In this document: positions 41,961 to 50,453 of the stretch, one piece after another
Position numbering within the stretch: position 1 is the first letter of the stretch
How the letters are laid out: the number at the start of each line of letters is the position of its first letter
Assembly (NCBI GenBank): GCA_900548975.1
Contig: URMS01000013.1
Span: 20,152-84,151, forward strand
Direction of reading: 5' to 3'
Length of the DNA stretch: 64,000 bases
Source of the DNA: an uncultured Porphyromonadaceae bacterium
GTDB lineage: Bacteria; Bacteroidota; Bacteroidia; Bacteroidales; Muribaculaceae
Translations under genes and position numbers: made by a program
The notes under the pieces: generated by a model
Told to the model about the DNA's origin: nothing
The model's database searches: none
The model's input: only the letters and a program-made list of their open reading frames with translations

Positions 41961-43742
41961 ATGTTTACACTCGCAAAGAAACAGCAGATTGGCAATTACA
42001 TAATAACGTTTCCTATAAAGGAGGGTGATTATGCAGAAACTTACCGTGTCAAAGACTCGAAAGGGAAGAATTGCTTTCTAAAATTAATTAACTGTGCGAA
42101 ATTACATCGTACTCAATTTGACTCAGAGGGAAACGTTCTCGAAGTTGAAATTGCCAAACAACTTGATCATCCAAACATTGTCAAGTATAAAGATTGTGGA
42201 GAAACCATCCTCAATGGTCGTAAATTCGCTTATATTGTCTTTGACTATATAAGCGGAGAAACTACGTCGCAATTTCTTGCGCGAGAGGGAGATTGTAGTG
42301 TGTACGATGCAAAGACCATCGTCATTGGTGTTCTTAAAGGTCTCAAATTTCTTCACTCTTTGCATGAACCCATCATCCACAATGAAATTACTTTGCAGAA
42401 TGTCATGGTGGATGTTTCTTCCGGCACAACTATCCCGAAGATTATAGACTTCGGATATGCAAGATACCTCTCACAAGGTAGTACCGCATTTAATAAGAAT
42501 GGCTTATCACCATTCTATCTTGCTCCCGAAGCCCTTAACGGAGTTTTTTCCGTTAAATCAGATATTTTCTCTGCTGGTGCTGTCCTTTTCAACTTGATAT
42601 TCGGTATGCCTCCATACTTCGTTGAGCTTGCTGATTGCAAAGGGGACGCCAATCTCCAGCGAGAGAAAATAGATGCTCAGCGGGAGCTGCCTCTGCACTT
42701 CCCGAAAGTAGAAAAATTTGAGCTTGACGATGATTTAATGAACATCATGCGTAAAGCTCTTGCTTCGGACATAGAGGATCGCTTTGAATCTATCGATGAA
42801 TTTATCAAAGCTCTTAACGGCGAGATTAAAGTACAACGCATCGACAACCAAAGAAAATCCAAAAGCGATGACTCCCAACAAAAGAGAACCAAAATCATCG
42901 TTCCTAAAGGAAAAGGATTCTCTGCTATCGCGGGTATGCATGAGCTTAAAGAACAAATGCAAGTTGAGGTCATTGATGCCCTGCACAATCCGGAGGAATA
43001 TGCTAAGTATGGACTTACCATTCCTAACGGAATGTTACTCTATGGCCCTCCTGGTTGCGGTAAAACATTCTTTGCAAAACATTTTGCGGAAGAAGTTGGC
43101 TTTAATTTCATGCTCATAAAGCCCAGTTCTCTTAAAAGCCGCTTTGTTAATGCGACACAAGAGAATATTGCTCAAATGTTTAAGGATGCCGAGGAAAATG
43201 CCCCGACTATCATTTTCATCGACGAAATGAACGAGCTCGTACCTAACCGCGATAACGATGTGCACGAAATGGCGAGAAGTGCCGTGAATGAAATGCTTGC
43301 TCAGATGGATAGAACGGGAGAGAAAGGTATATTCATAATTGGCGCAACCAATTATCCAAATATGATTGACCCGGCAATCCTTCGCGCCGGTCGCCTTGAT
43401 AAGAAATACTACATCGGAACACCAGACCTCGAGGCTCGTAAACTTATGTTTGAGTTATACCTCAAATCAAGACCATATGACTTCGGTCTTGATTATGACA
43501 AGCTCGCTCAGCTCACGGAAAATTATGTTTCGTCTGATATAGAAATGATTACCAACGATGCTTCTCGCATCGCTTTGCGTCATAAATCAAAGATTACGAT
43601 GGCAATTCTGGAAGATGTTATCTCCAAAACTAAGCCTTCTCTAACTGTTGCCGAATTAAACAAATACATCGCCATTAAATCCAAAATGGATGGAGAGGTA
43701 TCATCCTCCAACCTCAGCCCTCGTGTCGGATTTAATGTGTGA
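41961..43742 (+). CDS. Protein-kinase-like domain fused to an AAA+ ATPase
   Basis: The 593-residue protein joins two domains. Residues 10-290 are a Ser/Thr protein-kinase fold: K41 (the VAIK lysine), DFG at 163-165, an APE motif in FYLAPEAL and the subdomain IX segment SDIFSAGAVLFNLIFG. The catalytic HRD is H140-N141-E142, with Glu in place of the Asp base, and the glycine loop (KEGDYAETY) is weak, so it may be a pseudokinase or an atypical kinase. From about residue 310 follows an AAA+ module of the Cdc48/FtsH type: Walker A GPPGCGKT (362-369), pore-loop-like SRFVNATQENI, Walker B IIFIDE, sensor GATNYP and the arginine segment ILRAGRLDK. Such fusions are uncommon. Confidence 0.85.
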   Translation: MFTLAKKQQIGNYIITFPIKEGDYAETYRVKDSKGKNCFLKLINCAKLHRTQFDSEGNVLEVEIAKQLDHPNIVKYKDCGETILNGRKFAYIVFDYISGETTSQFLAREGDCSVYDAKTIVIGVLKGLKFLHSLHEPIIHNEITLQNVMVDVSSGTTIPKIIDFGYARYLSQGSTAFNKNGLSPFYLAPEALNGVFSVKSDIFSAGAVLFNLIFGMPPYFVELADCKGDANLQREKIDAQRELPLHFPKVEKFELDDDLMNIMRKALASDIEDRFESIDEFIKALNGEIKVQRIDNQRKSKSDDSQQKRTKIIVPKGKGFSAIAGMHELKEQMQVEVIDALHNPEEYAKYGLTIPNGMLLYGPPGCGKTFFAKHFAEEVGFNFMLIKPSSLKSRFVNATQENIAQMFKDAEENAPTIIFIDEMNELVPNRDNDVHEMARSAVNEMLAQMDRTGEKGIFIIGATNYPNMIDPAILRAGRLDKKYYIGTPDLEARKLMFELYLKSRPYDFGLDYDKLAQLTENYVSSDIEMITNDASRIALRHKSKITMAILEDVISKTKPSLTVAELNKYIAIKSKMDGEVSSSNLSPRVGFNV

Positions 43743-43750
43743 TTTGAATT

Positions 43751-44215
43751 ATGGATACCAACGAACTATATCTTAAAACGCTGTTTTGTTGCAGTGCTTG
43801 TGATGGGGAGATAGTCCCTGAAGAAGTGTCTCTCGTTAAACAACTCTCCCTCAACGATTCTACATTTGAGGGCTTAGATGTTGAGAAGATTCTTAACGCC
43901 TATGTCGATAAAATAAACGAGCAAGGCAGTATATTCTTGAAAGACTATCTGAGCGAAGTTGCAAATGCGACCCTCTCTGATGAAGAACAAGTTAAATTGA
44001 TTGAGTTTGCAATCAGAATGATTGAAGCTGATAACCAAATCCTCTATTCCGAGGTTAAGTTTTTCAAGAAAATCCGAAATCGAATGAGCGTTAGCGACGA
44101 AAGTATTCTTGCAAAACTGCCGAACTCTGAAGATTATCTTCTCCCTGACATACTTGTGGAAGAAAAAGACTTCGAGGAAGTCGGAAATTTCTCCAAAATT
44201 TCTTTTACAGAGTAA
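43751..44215 (+). CDS. TerB-like protein
   Basis: The 154-residue protein follows the TerB/DjlA N-terminal pattern: a first helix pair with FCCSACDGEIVPEEVSLVKQ, an acidic middle, and ATLSDEEQVKLIEFAIRMIE before ADNQILYSEVKFFKKIRNRM. The paired acidic DGEI and ADNQILYSE motifs are the usual metal-binding-type sites of the family. TerB-like domains occur in tellurite-resistance and stress modules and next to J domains in DjlA. It ends the operon, 8 bases after the kinase-AAA gene, and may serve as the sensor or adaptor. Confidence 0.7.
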   Translation: MDTNELYLKTLFCCSACDGEIVPEEVSLVKQLSLNDSTFEGLDVEKILNAYVDKINEQGSIFLKDYLSEVANATLSDEEQVKLIEFAIRMIEADNQILYSEVKFFKKIRNRMSVSDESILAKLPNSEDYLLPDILVEEKDFEEVGNFSKISFTE

Positions 44216-44386
44216 GCGTTGTGCCATCACAATTGCTGTACTCCAAAGATGATCATATTTGTTGGTTTGGTTCAGTTCTGGCTTTACATATGCCCGACTA
44301 AACCAAACCTAACTATATATGTTGGTTTGAGAGAATAAAAATCCCTGTGTGATTATGTCCTTTGATTAAGGGATGGTGTAATTAGA
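44216..44386. repeat. Island right border with repeated GTTGGTTTG words
   Basis: No gene is visible. GTTGGTTTGG occurs at 44261-44270, a near reverse complement TAAACCAAACC at 44299-44309, and a second direct copy GTTGGTTTGAG at 44321-44331. The first two can form an imperfect stem of about 12 pairs. The composition changes from AT-rich to GC-rich just after this point. Confidence 0.45.
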
Positions 44387-44418
44387 TTTGGGGCTTTGGG
44401 GAATTTAGGCTAACTTTG
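44387..44418 (+). promoter_or_regulatory. Consensus promoter of the LysM/PorT pair
   Basis: TTTG at 44387-44390 and TAACTTTG at 44411-44418 are 20 bases apart, an almost ideal Bacteroidetes promoter. The ATG follows at 44439. Confidence 0.7.
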
Positions 44419-44438
44419 TAGACTTAAGAAGTGGATTT

Positions 44439-45878
44439 ATGATTCCTGCGATGAATATTATACGACGGGTAGCCGTAGTGGGGCTCGCCATGCTGATGGC
44501 GGCCACCGGTGCCATGGCCCTCGATTTGCCCGTGAAGAAAATAAAGGGCAAGGAATACTACGTATACGAAGTGAAAAAGGGCGAGTCGGTGTACGGCGTG
44601 TCCAAGCGTCTCGGTCTCAGCCGCGAGGAGATCGTGCAGTATAATCCCGAGGCTGCCGACGGTCTCAAAAAGAAGATGAAGCTCTATTTTCCGCTCGATG
44701 TTTTCGGCCCTCAGCCCGAAGTGGCGGTGGAAGAGCCCGATACAATTGTGGCCGAAGAAGCCCCGGTAGTGCCGGCGGCGACATCTACTGTGGCCGTGAT
44801 GCTTCCGTTCGGGCTCGACAAGGCCGAGCCGTCGAAGCTCAACAGTCTCTGTCTCGATTTCTACAAAGGATTCCTCATCGGTGTCGACACTCTCAGCAAC
44901 CGCACAGGCAAGCCGATAGAAATAAGGGCTTTCGACACCGACAATGCATCGGTCGAAACACTGCTTGAGGACAGCTTTGTGGCCGGAGCATCGGTGATAG
45001 TGGCTCCCGACGGCACGGAGGCCCTCTCGGAAATAGCCCGCAAGGCTGCCGAGCGCGGCAACTTCGTGCTCAATCTGTTCAATGTCCGCGACACTCTGCA
45101 GGCGGCCAATCCGTTTGTCATTCAGGCCAATATTCCCCAGCATGCCATGTATGCCCTTGCCGAAAGCGCTCTTGCGTCGCAGTTCGACGGGTATATGCCG
45201 GTAATACTTCGCAGCCAGTCGGGAAAGAACGAAAAAGAAGCTTTTGTAAGCTATGTCACCGACAGATACCGCGAGCGCGGCATCGAGCCTGTAGTCATAG
45301 AGTACGATGGCGCTCTGCGTGCATCGGATCTCAATGCTCTGTCGGTCGATTCGGGGCAGAAATATGTGGTGATACCATCGTCGGGCTCCCTGGCGGAGTT
45401 CAACAAGATTGCCTATGTGCTCCATAACTGGCGCGACCGTGTGCGCGCCATGTCGGTGGAGAATCCCGAACTCACCGAAGTGCCTGCTGTCGAGGTATTC
45501 GGCTATCCCGACTGGACGGCATTCCGCGGCGATGCCCTCGACATGCTCCACCGCCTCGACGCGACGGTGTATTCGCGCTTTCTCGACAATTTCACCGGCT
45601 TCGAGGCCACGGGAGTATCGCAGGCTTTCCGCCGCTGGTACGGATCGGGCATGATAGAGAGTGTGCCCACGCAGGCATTGCTCGGTTTCGACGCCGCCGG
45701 ATGTATCATAAAGAATCTCAGAGCCAACGACGGCGCTTTCGACCCCACATATCCTGCCGTCTACACCGGGGTGCAGTCGGCGTTCCGCTTCGAACGTGCG
45801 GGCGAAGGCTATGCCAATTCGTCGCTCTACATAATTCAGTTTACTTCTGCCGGACGGCAGGTAGCGCGTGTGATATGA
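44439..45878 (+). CDS. LysM domain protein with periplasmic-binding-protein (type 1) fold
   Basis: The 479-residue protein has a signal peptide (VAVVGLAMLMAATGAMA), a single LysM domain at about 40-90 (YYVYEVKKGESVYGVSKRLG, LSREEIVQYNPEAADGL) that binds peptidoglycan, and then a type-1 periplasmic-binding fold (VAVMLPFGLDK, FYKGFLIGVDTLSNR, DSFVAGASVIVAPDGTEALS, and EVFGYPDWTAF). This architecture is recurrent in Bacteroidetes and probably tethers a ligand- or protein-binding module to the cell wall; the ligand is unknown. A second ATG at 44451 is possible. It overlaps the next gene by four bases. Confidence 0.8.
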   Translation: MIPAMNIIRRVAVVGLAMLMAATGAMALDLPVKKIKGKEYYVYEVKKGESVYGVSKRLGLSREEIVQYNPEAADGLKKKMKLYFPLDVFGPQPEVAVEEPDTIVAEEAPVVPAATSTVAVMLPFGLDKAEPSKLNSLCLDFYKGFLIGVDTLSNRTGKPIEIRAFDTDNASVETLLEDSFVAGASVIVAPDGTEALSEIARKAAERGNFVLNLFNVRDTLQAANPFVIQANIPQHAMYALAESALASQFDGYMPVILRSQSGKNEKEAFVSYVTDRYRERGIEPVVIEYDGALRASDLNALSVDSGQKYVVIPSSGSLAEFNKIAYVLHNWRDRVRAMSVENPELTEVPAVEVFGYPDWTAFRGDALDMLHRLDATVYSRFLDNFTGFEATGVSQAFRRWYGSGMIESVPTQALLGFDAAGCIIKNLRANDGAFDPTYPAVYTGVQSAFRFERAGEGYANSSLYIIQFTSAGRQVARVI

Positions 45879-46552
45879 AGAAGATAGCGCTGCTCCTCCT
45901 TGCCGCAGTGACGGCACTGGCCGCACTAGCCGACACTCACTACAAATCGCAGATATTCGTCGGTGCCCGCGGCGGCGTGTCGATGGGCATGATGTCGTTC
46001 TCGCCGTCGGTGAAACAATCGTGGAACATGGGCTCGACCGGAGCCGTGTCGGTGCGCTACACCGAGGAGAAGCTCTTCGGCATAGTGGGCGAGTTCGGAT
46101 GGGTGACGCGCGGCTGGAAGGAGAACTTCGAGGAGCATCCGCTGAGCTATTCGCGCTCCCTCACATACCTCAATCTGCCTATTCTCACGCAGATCCGTTT
46201 CGGCTCGCGGCGTTTCAAGACCTTCATCAATCTCGGTCCTCAGTTCGCCTACATGATAGGCAGCTCCATATCTTCCGATTTCGACTACAACAATCCTGCG
46301 TCGGTGGCCGGTTTCCCGGCAAACCGCCAGACCGAGCAGCTGAAGCTCGATGTGAAGAATAAATTCGACTACGGCATATGCGCCGGCATAGGATTCGAAT
46401 TCTTCGTGCAGCCGCGCCATTCCGTGATTCTGGAAGCACGCTATTACTACGGGCTTGGCAATATATTCCCCGCCCGTAAGGCCGATTACTTCAGCGCCTC
46501 GCGCAATATGAGCCTCGAGGTGACTCTCGGCTACTCTTTCCGCCTGAAATAA
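45875..46552 (+). CDS. PorT-like outer-membrane barrel protein
   Basis: The 225-residue protein has a signal peptide (MKKIALLLLAAVTALAALA) and the PorT pattern: FVGARGGVSMGMMSFSPSVKQ near the start, EFGWVTRGWKE, YLNLPILTQIRFG, FKTFINLGPQFAYMIG, and a final strand LEVTLGYSFRL. PorT-family proteins are outer-membrane barrels, some linked to type IX secretion and others of unknown role. The ATG at 45875 overlaps the preceding stop, so the gene is coupled to the LysM protein. Upstream in-frame starts were rejected because they lie inside that gene. Confidence 0.8.
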   Translation: MKKIALLLLAAVTALAALADTHYKSQIFVGARGGVSMGMMSFSPSVKQSWNMGSTGAVSVRYTEEKLFGIVGEFGWVTRGWKENFEEHPLSYSRSLTYLNLPILTQIRFGSRRFKTFINLGPQFAYMIGSSISSDFDYNNPASVAGFPANRQTEQLKLDVKNKFDYGICAGIGFEFFVQPRHSVILEARYYYGLGNIFPARKADYFSASRNMSLEVTLGYSFRLK

Positions 46553-46607
46553 ACATACCGGGGATTTCCGTCCCCGCCAACATAAACAGTATAAAAAACT
46601 ATCCGCC

Positions 46608-47513
46608 ATGATAACACGTCTTGAACAATTAGTGAGCGAAGCCCGCAACCGCGGTCCGCGTCGTCTGGCAGTGGCATGCGCCGCCGACGCCCATACTCTC
46701 GAGGCTGTGGCAGCCGCTGCCGCCGAGGGTATTGTCGAACCTGCGCTCTTCGGCGACGCCAAAGCGATAGCAGATATCTGTGCCGCCGCCGGTATCGATG
46801 CGTCGGGCTGGACGGTGGTCGACGCTCCCGCGGCAAAAAATGCCGTGGCACAGGCCGTGCAGGCCGTGGCCCAGGGCCGCGCCGACGTGCTGATGAAGGG
46901 TCTTGTATCGACCGATGTGTACATGCGTGGAATCCTCAACAAAGACTGCGGTCTGCTGCCTCCCAAGGGTGTGCTGAGCCATGTGTCGGTTATCGAACTG
47001 CCCGGGCGCGAGCGTCTGCTTACCGTGGCCGACGTGGCCGTAATACCGGCTCCCGACTTTAAGCAGAAGTGCATCCTCATAGGCTATCTGGCCACCACGG
47101 CAAAGACCCTCGGCGTGGCTGTTCCGAAAATAGCCTGCATCGCTCCCTCGGAGCAGGTGCTACCGACGGTGCCCTCGTCGACCGAAGCCGCCATCATAGC
47201 CAAGATGGCCGACCGCGGACAGCTCGGCGACGTCGTTGTCGACGGTCCGCTGTCGCTCGACGTGGCTCTGTGGGAAGAGGCCGCGCAGGTGAAGAAGGTG
47301 AAAGGCTCGGCTGTGGCCGGCTGCGCCGACTGCCTCCTTTTCCCGAATATCGAGTCGGGCAACGTGTTCTTCAAGTCGGCCACACACATGGCAGGCGCCG
47401 ATGTAGCAGCCATGGTTACGGGCACAACGGCACCCTGCGTGCTCACATCGCGCGGCGACACTCCGCGCACCAAACTCTTCTCTATCGCACTGGCATGCCT
47501 TGCCGCTAAATAA
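46608..47513 (+). CDS. ptb: Phosphate butyryltransferase
   Basis: The 301-residue protein belongs to the phosphate acetyl/butyryltransferase family: GRADVLMKGLVSTDVYMRGI, LPPKGVLSHVSVIELPG, FPNIESGNVFFKS and the ending LTSRGDTPRTKLFSIALA. The enzyme swaps CoA of butyryl-, isobutyryl- or similar acyl-CoA for phosphate. I prefer Ptb over Pta because the next gene, 6 bases on, is butyrate kinase and because the length is that of the short Ptb form. Together they make ATP from acyl-CoA. Confidence 0.88.
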   Translation: MITRLEQLVSEARNRGPRRLAVACAADAHTLEAVAAAAAEGIVEPALFGDAKAIADICAAAGIDASGWTVVDAPAAKNAVAQAVQAVAQGRADVLMKGLVSTDVYMRGILNKDCGLLPPKGVLSHVSVIELPGRERLLTVADVAVIPAPDFKQKCILIGYLATTAKTLGVAVPKIACIAPSEQVLPTVPSSTEAAIIAKMADRGQLGDVVVDGPLSLDVALWEEAAQVKKVKGSAVAGCADCLLFPNIESGNVFFKSATHMAGADVAAMVTGTTAPCVLTSRGDTPRTKLFSIALACLAAK

Positions 47514-47519
47514 CATGTT

Positions 47520-48734
47520 ATGCACAGAATACTTGCCATAAATCCGGGCTCGACATCTACCAAGATAGCCGTTTACGACGATCTCAATCTCCGCTTCAAG
47601 CTCACCATCGACCATACCCGCGAAGAACTGAGCCGCTTTCCTCATCTGCTCGACCAGTTCGGCTGGCGCAAGGGGCTTATCGAGCGCGCCCTGCGGCGCG
47701 AGGGTATCGACATGCGCAGTCTGTCGGCGGTGATAGGCCGCGGCGGCATCATACAGCCGGTGGAAAGCGGTGTGTATGAGGTCAACGACGAACTGCGCCA
47801 CGATCTCGAGCACGCCCGCATGCAGCACGCCTCGAATCTGGGCGGTCTCATAGCCCGCGACATCGCCGACGAAATAGGCGTAAAGGCCTATATAGCCGAT
47901 CCGGTGGTTGTCGACGAGATGATACCCTATGCCCGCATCAGCGGTGTGCCCGAGCTGCCGCGCGAGTCGATTTTCCACGCGCTCAACCAGAAAGCCATAG
48001 CTCGGCGCTTCGCCCGCGAGTCGGACAAGCGCTACGAAGACCTCAACCTCATTGTGTGCCACATGGGCGGCGGCATAACCGTGAGCGCCCACCGTCGCGG
48101 CCGCGTCATCGACACTACCAACGCCCTCGACGGCTGCGGACCGTTCTCGCCCGAGCGCTCCGGCTCGCTTCCTCCCGGCCCGCTGGTGCATCTCTGTTTC
48201 TCGGGTAAATATACCGAGCAGGAACTTATGCGCATGGTGCACGGCGCCGGCGGTCTGATGGCTCATCTGGGCACTACCTCGGTGCCTGAAATCCTGAAGC
48301 GTATCGACGACGGCGACCTCCATGCCATGCTCATACTCCGGGCCATGGTCTATACGGTGTCGAAGGAGATAGGCGCGATGTCGATAGCACTCAAGGGCGA
48401 TGTCGACGCCATCCTTCTGACCGGCGGCATGGCACACAGCCAGCGTATCACCGATTTTGTGGCCGAGCATGTCGACTTCATAGCCCCGATCTACGTATAT
48501 CCCGGCGAAGACGAGCTGCTTACTCTGGCCGAGAATGCCCTGGCGGCAGTCAACGGCGAGCGCGAGGTCAAGGAATATCACAGCGTCGAAAGCGAGGATC
48601 CTTCGCGCATCAACGACCGGCGCCGCCCATCGAAGCTGCGCGATATACTGCTTACGGCCATCACCCCGCCTAAAAACTCAGTGCCTTCGTTCAGTACCCT
48701 GCGACAATATCTGCAGAAAAGATTTAAAAAATAG
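47520..48734 (+). CDS. buk: Butyrate kinase with C-terminal extension
   Basis: The protein has 404 residues, whereas typical butyrate kinases have about 355. The body is normal for the acetokinase family: LAINPGSTSTKIAVYDD, GRGGIIQPVESGVYEVND, HMGGGITVSAHRRGRVID, DTTNALDGCGPFSPERSG and LTGGMAHSQRITDF. It converts acyl phosphate and ADP to acid and ATP. The extra roughly 45 residues (from about EYHSVESEDPSRIND) are charged and end in basic residues (LRQYLQKRFKK); their role is unknown. It forms an operon with ptb. Confidence 0.9.
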   Translation: MHRILAINPGSTSTKIAVYDDLNLRFKLTIDHTREELSRFPHLLDQFGWRKGLIERALRREGIDMRSLSAVIGRGGIIQPVESGVYEVNDELRHDLEHARMQHASNLGGLIARDIADEIGVKAYIADPVVVDEMIPYARISGVPELPRESIFHALNQKAIARRFARESDKRYEDLNLIVCHMGGGITVSAHRRGRVIDTTNALDGCGPFSPERSGSLPPGPLVHLCFSGKYTEQELMRMVHGAGGLMAHLGTTSVPEILKRIDDGDLHAMLILRAMVYTVSKEIGAMSIALKGDVDAILLTGGMAHSQRITDFVAEHVDFIAPIYVYPGEDELLTLAENALAAVNGEREVKEYHSVESEDPSRINDRRRPSKLRDILLTAITPPKNSVPSFSTLRQYLQKRFKK

Positions 48735-48781
48735 ACACAGAACTTTTTTGGGCTCTGCGAGGTTTACCCTAAAAAACGTTT

Positions 48782-50437
48782 ATGACACAACAAGATACTG
48801 CAGTACGTTACATTGCTCAGGCTATTAAGGAGAACTGGGGAACGCCTGCATTCTCCGATTACTACGGCGGAACTTTGCGCTACTGCGATGTCGCCCGCAA
48901 AGTTGCCAAACTTCACATACTGTTCCGCCGGGCCGGTATCGCCCCCGGCCAGAAAATAGCTTTCTGCGGCCGCAACTGCTCGCAGTGGGCCACAGGCGTC
49001 ATTGCCGCCATTACCTACGGTGCGGTGGCGGTGCCGATACTGCACGATTTCAAGCCCGATACGGTGGCTCATCTCGTCGACGACAGCGACAGCCGCCTTT
49101 TCTTTACCGACAGCCGCATCTGGGAAAAGATACCTCAGGCCGATGTGCCCAAGCTCGAAGGCGTGCTCTGCGTCGACGATTATTCGCTGCTGTTCAGCCG
49201 TTCCGACAGTCTGACCAAGGCCCGCAGGCAGCTCAATCTGTTTTTTGGCGAGCGATACCCCGAACGCTTCTCTCCGGACGATGTGGCCTACGAGGATTTC
49301 GACCCCGATGCGGTGGCCATAATCAACTACACGGCCGGTTCCACCGGTTTTTCCAAGGGCGTGATGCTCACTCACCGCAATATATGGAGTAATCTCCAGT
49401 ATTCCATCGACGGCCTCACCTTCCTCAGGCCGGGTGACGGCATGGTGTCGATACTGCCTCAGGCTCACATGTTCGGTCTGATGATAGAGTGTTTCCATCC
49501 CTTTGTCAAGGGTTGCCACATATATTTCCTGTCGCGGACGCCATCGCCCAAGATATTGCTCGACGTCTTTGCCGAGGTGCGGCCGAAACTTATTGTGGCT
49601 GTGCCGCTGATCATTGAGAAAATAGTTCGGACACGAGTCTTTCCGGTCCTCGACAAGCCCTTGATGAAGCTTCTGCTCCATACACCGGGAGTGAAAGAGA
49701 AGATATATGCCAAGGTGCGCGCACAGCTCATAGACGCATTCGGCGGTCAGCTGCTGCAGCTTATTGTCGGCGGCGCAGCCGTCAGCGCCGATGTAGAGGC
49801 ATTTCTGCGAAAGATCCGCTTTCCCATCACCGTGGGTTACGGCATGACCGAGTGCGCTCCGCTCATCGGCTATGCGCCCTGGGACGAGCAGAGGCCCGGT
49901 TCGTGCGGCCGTATAGTCGACCGCATGGAGGCAAGGGTCGACAGCGACGATCCTGTCAACAAGCCCGGTGTGCTGTGGGTGCGCGGTCAGAACGTGATGA
50001 AGGGCTACTACCATAATCCCGAAGCAACCGAGGCTGTGCTCGGACCCGACGGTTGGATGAATACCGGCGACATATGTACAATCGACGCCGACGGCTACAT
50101 ATACATCCGCGGCCGCGACAAGAATATGATTCTCGGTCCTTCCGGACAGAACATATATCCCGAAGAAATCGAACAGAAGCTCAACAATCTGCCTCTGGTG
50201 GCCGAGTCGCTTATCATCGATGATTCCGGAAAACTGACGGCGCTTATCTATCCCGACTATGAGACCGCGCGCAAGAACGGTCTCGACGATGCCGGCATAG
50301 AGGCTGCCATGAAGAAAAACATCGCCACGCTCAACACGCAGATTCCGGCGTTCAGCCCCGTGCGTGCGTTCAGGCTTATGAAGGAAGAGTTCGAAAAGAC
50401 GCCCAAGCGGTCGATAAAGCGCTTCCTGTATAACTGA
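48782..50437 (+). CDS. AMP-forming long-chain acyl-CoA ligase-like protein
   Basis: The 551-residue protein has the adenylate-forming signature: NYTAGSTGFSKGVMLTHRN (P-loop-like motif), GYGMTECAPLIGYAPWDE, GWMNTGDICTIDADGYIYI and a C-terminal GRDKNMILGPSGQNIYPEE with the final KRSIKRF lysine motif. It most resembles FadD15-like long-chain fatty acid:CoA ligases, forming acyl-CoA with ATP via acyl-AMP. No signal peptide is present. It lies 47 bases after buk and 16 before bioB; bioB may be in the same transcript. Confidence 0.85.
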   Translation: MTQQDTAVRYIAQAIKENWGTPAFSDYYGGTLRYCDVARKVAKLHILFRRAGIAPGQKIAFCGRNCSQWATGVIAAITYGAVAVPILHDFKPDTVAHLVDDSDSRLFFTDSRIWEKIPQADVPKLEGVLCVDDYSLLFSRSDSLTKARRQLNLFFGERYPERFSPDDVAYEDFDPDAVAIINYTAGSTGFSKGVMLTHRNIWSNLQYSIDGLTFLRPGDGMVSILPQAHMFGLMIECFHPFVKGCHIYFLSRTPSPKILLDVFAEVRPKLIVAVPLIIEKIVRTRVFPVLDKPLMKLLLHTPGVKEKIYAKVRAQLIDAFGGQLLQLIVGGAAVSADVEAFLRKIRFPITVGYGMTECAPLIGYAPWDEQRPGSCGRIVDRMEARVDSDDPVNKPGVLWVRGQNVMKGYYHNPEATEAVLGPDGWMNTGDICTIDADGYIYIRGRDKNMILGPSGQNIYPEEIEQKLNNLPLVAESLIIDDSGKLTALIYPDYETARKNGLDDAGIEAAMKKNIATLNTQIPAFSPVRAFRLMKEEFEKTPKRSIKRFLYN

Positions 50438-50453
50438 CAACCGATCTATTGTG

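Noticed and set aside
35569..44215. Classical tellurite-resistance (Ter) operon
   Set aside because: Only a TerB-like protein is present; TerD, TerC, TerZ or TerY-like proteins are missing and the core is Hsp70/AAA+.
44424..45926. 500-residue minus-strand open frame
   Set aside because: It covers the LysM/PBP1 gene, which has a consensus promoter and clear domains.
46608..47513. Phosphate acetyltransferase (pta) instead of ptb
   Set aside because: The short length and the directly following butyrate kinase favour Ptb, though sequence alone does not set chain-length preference.
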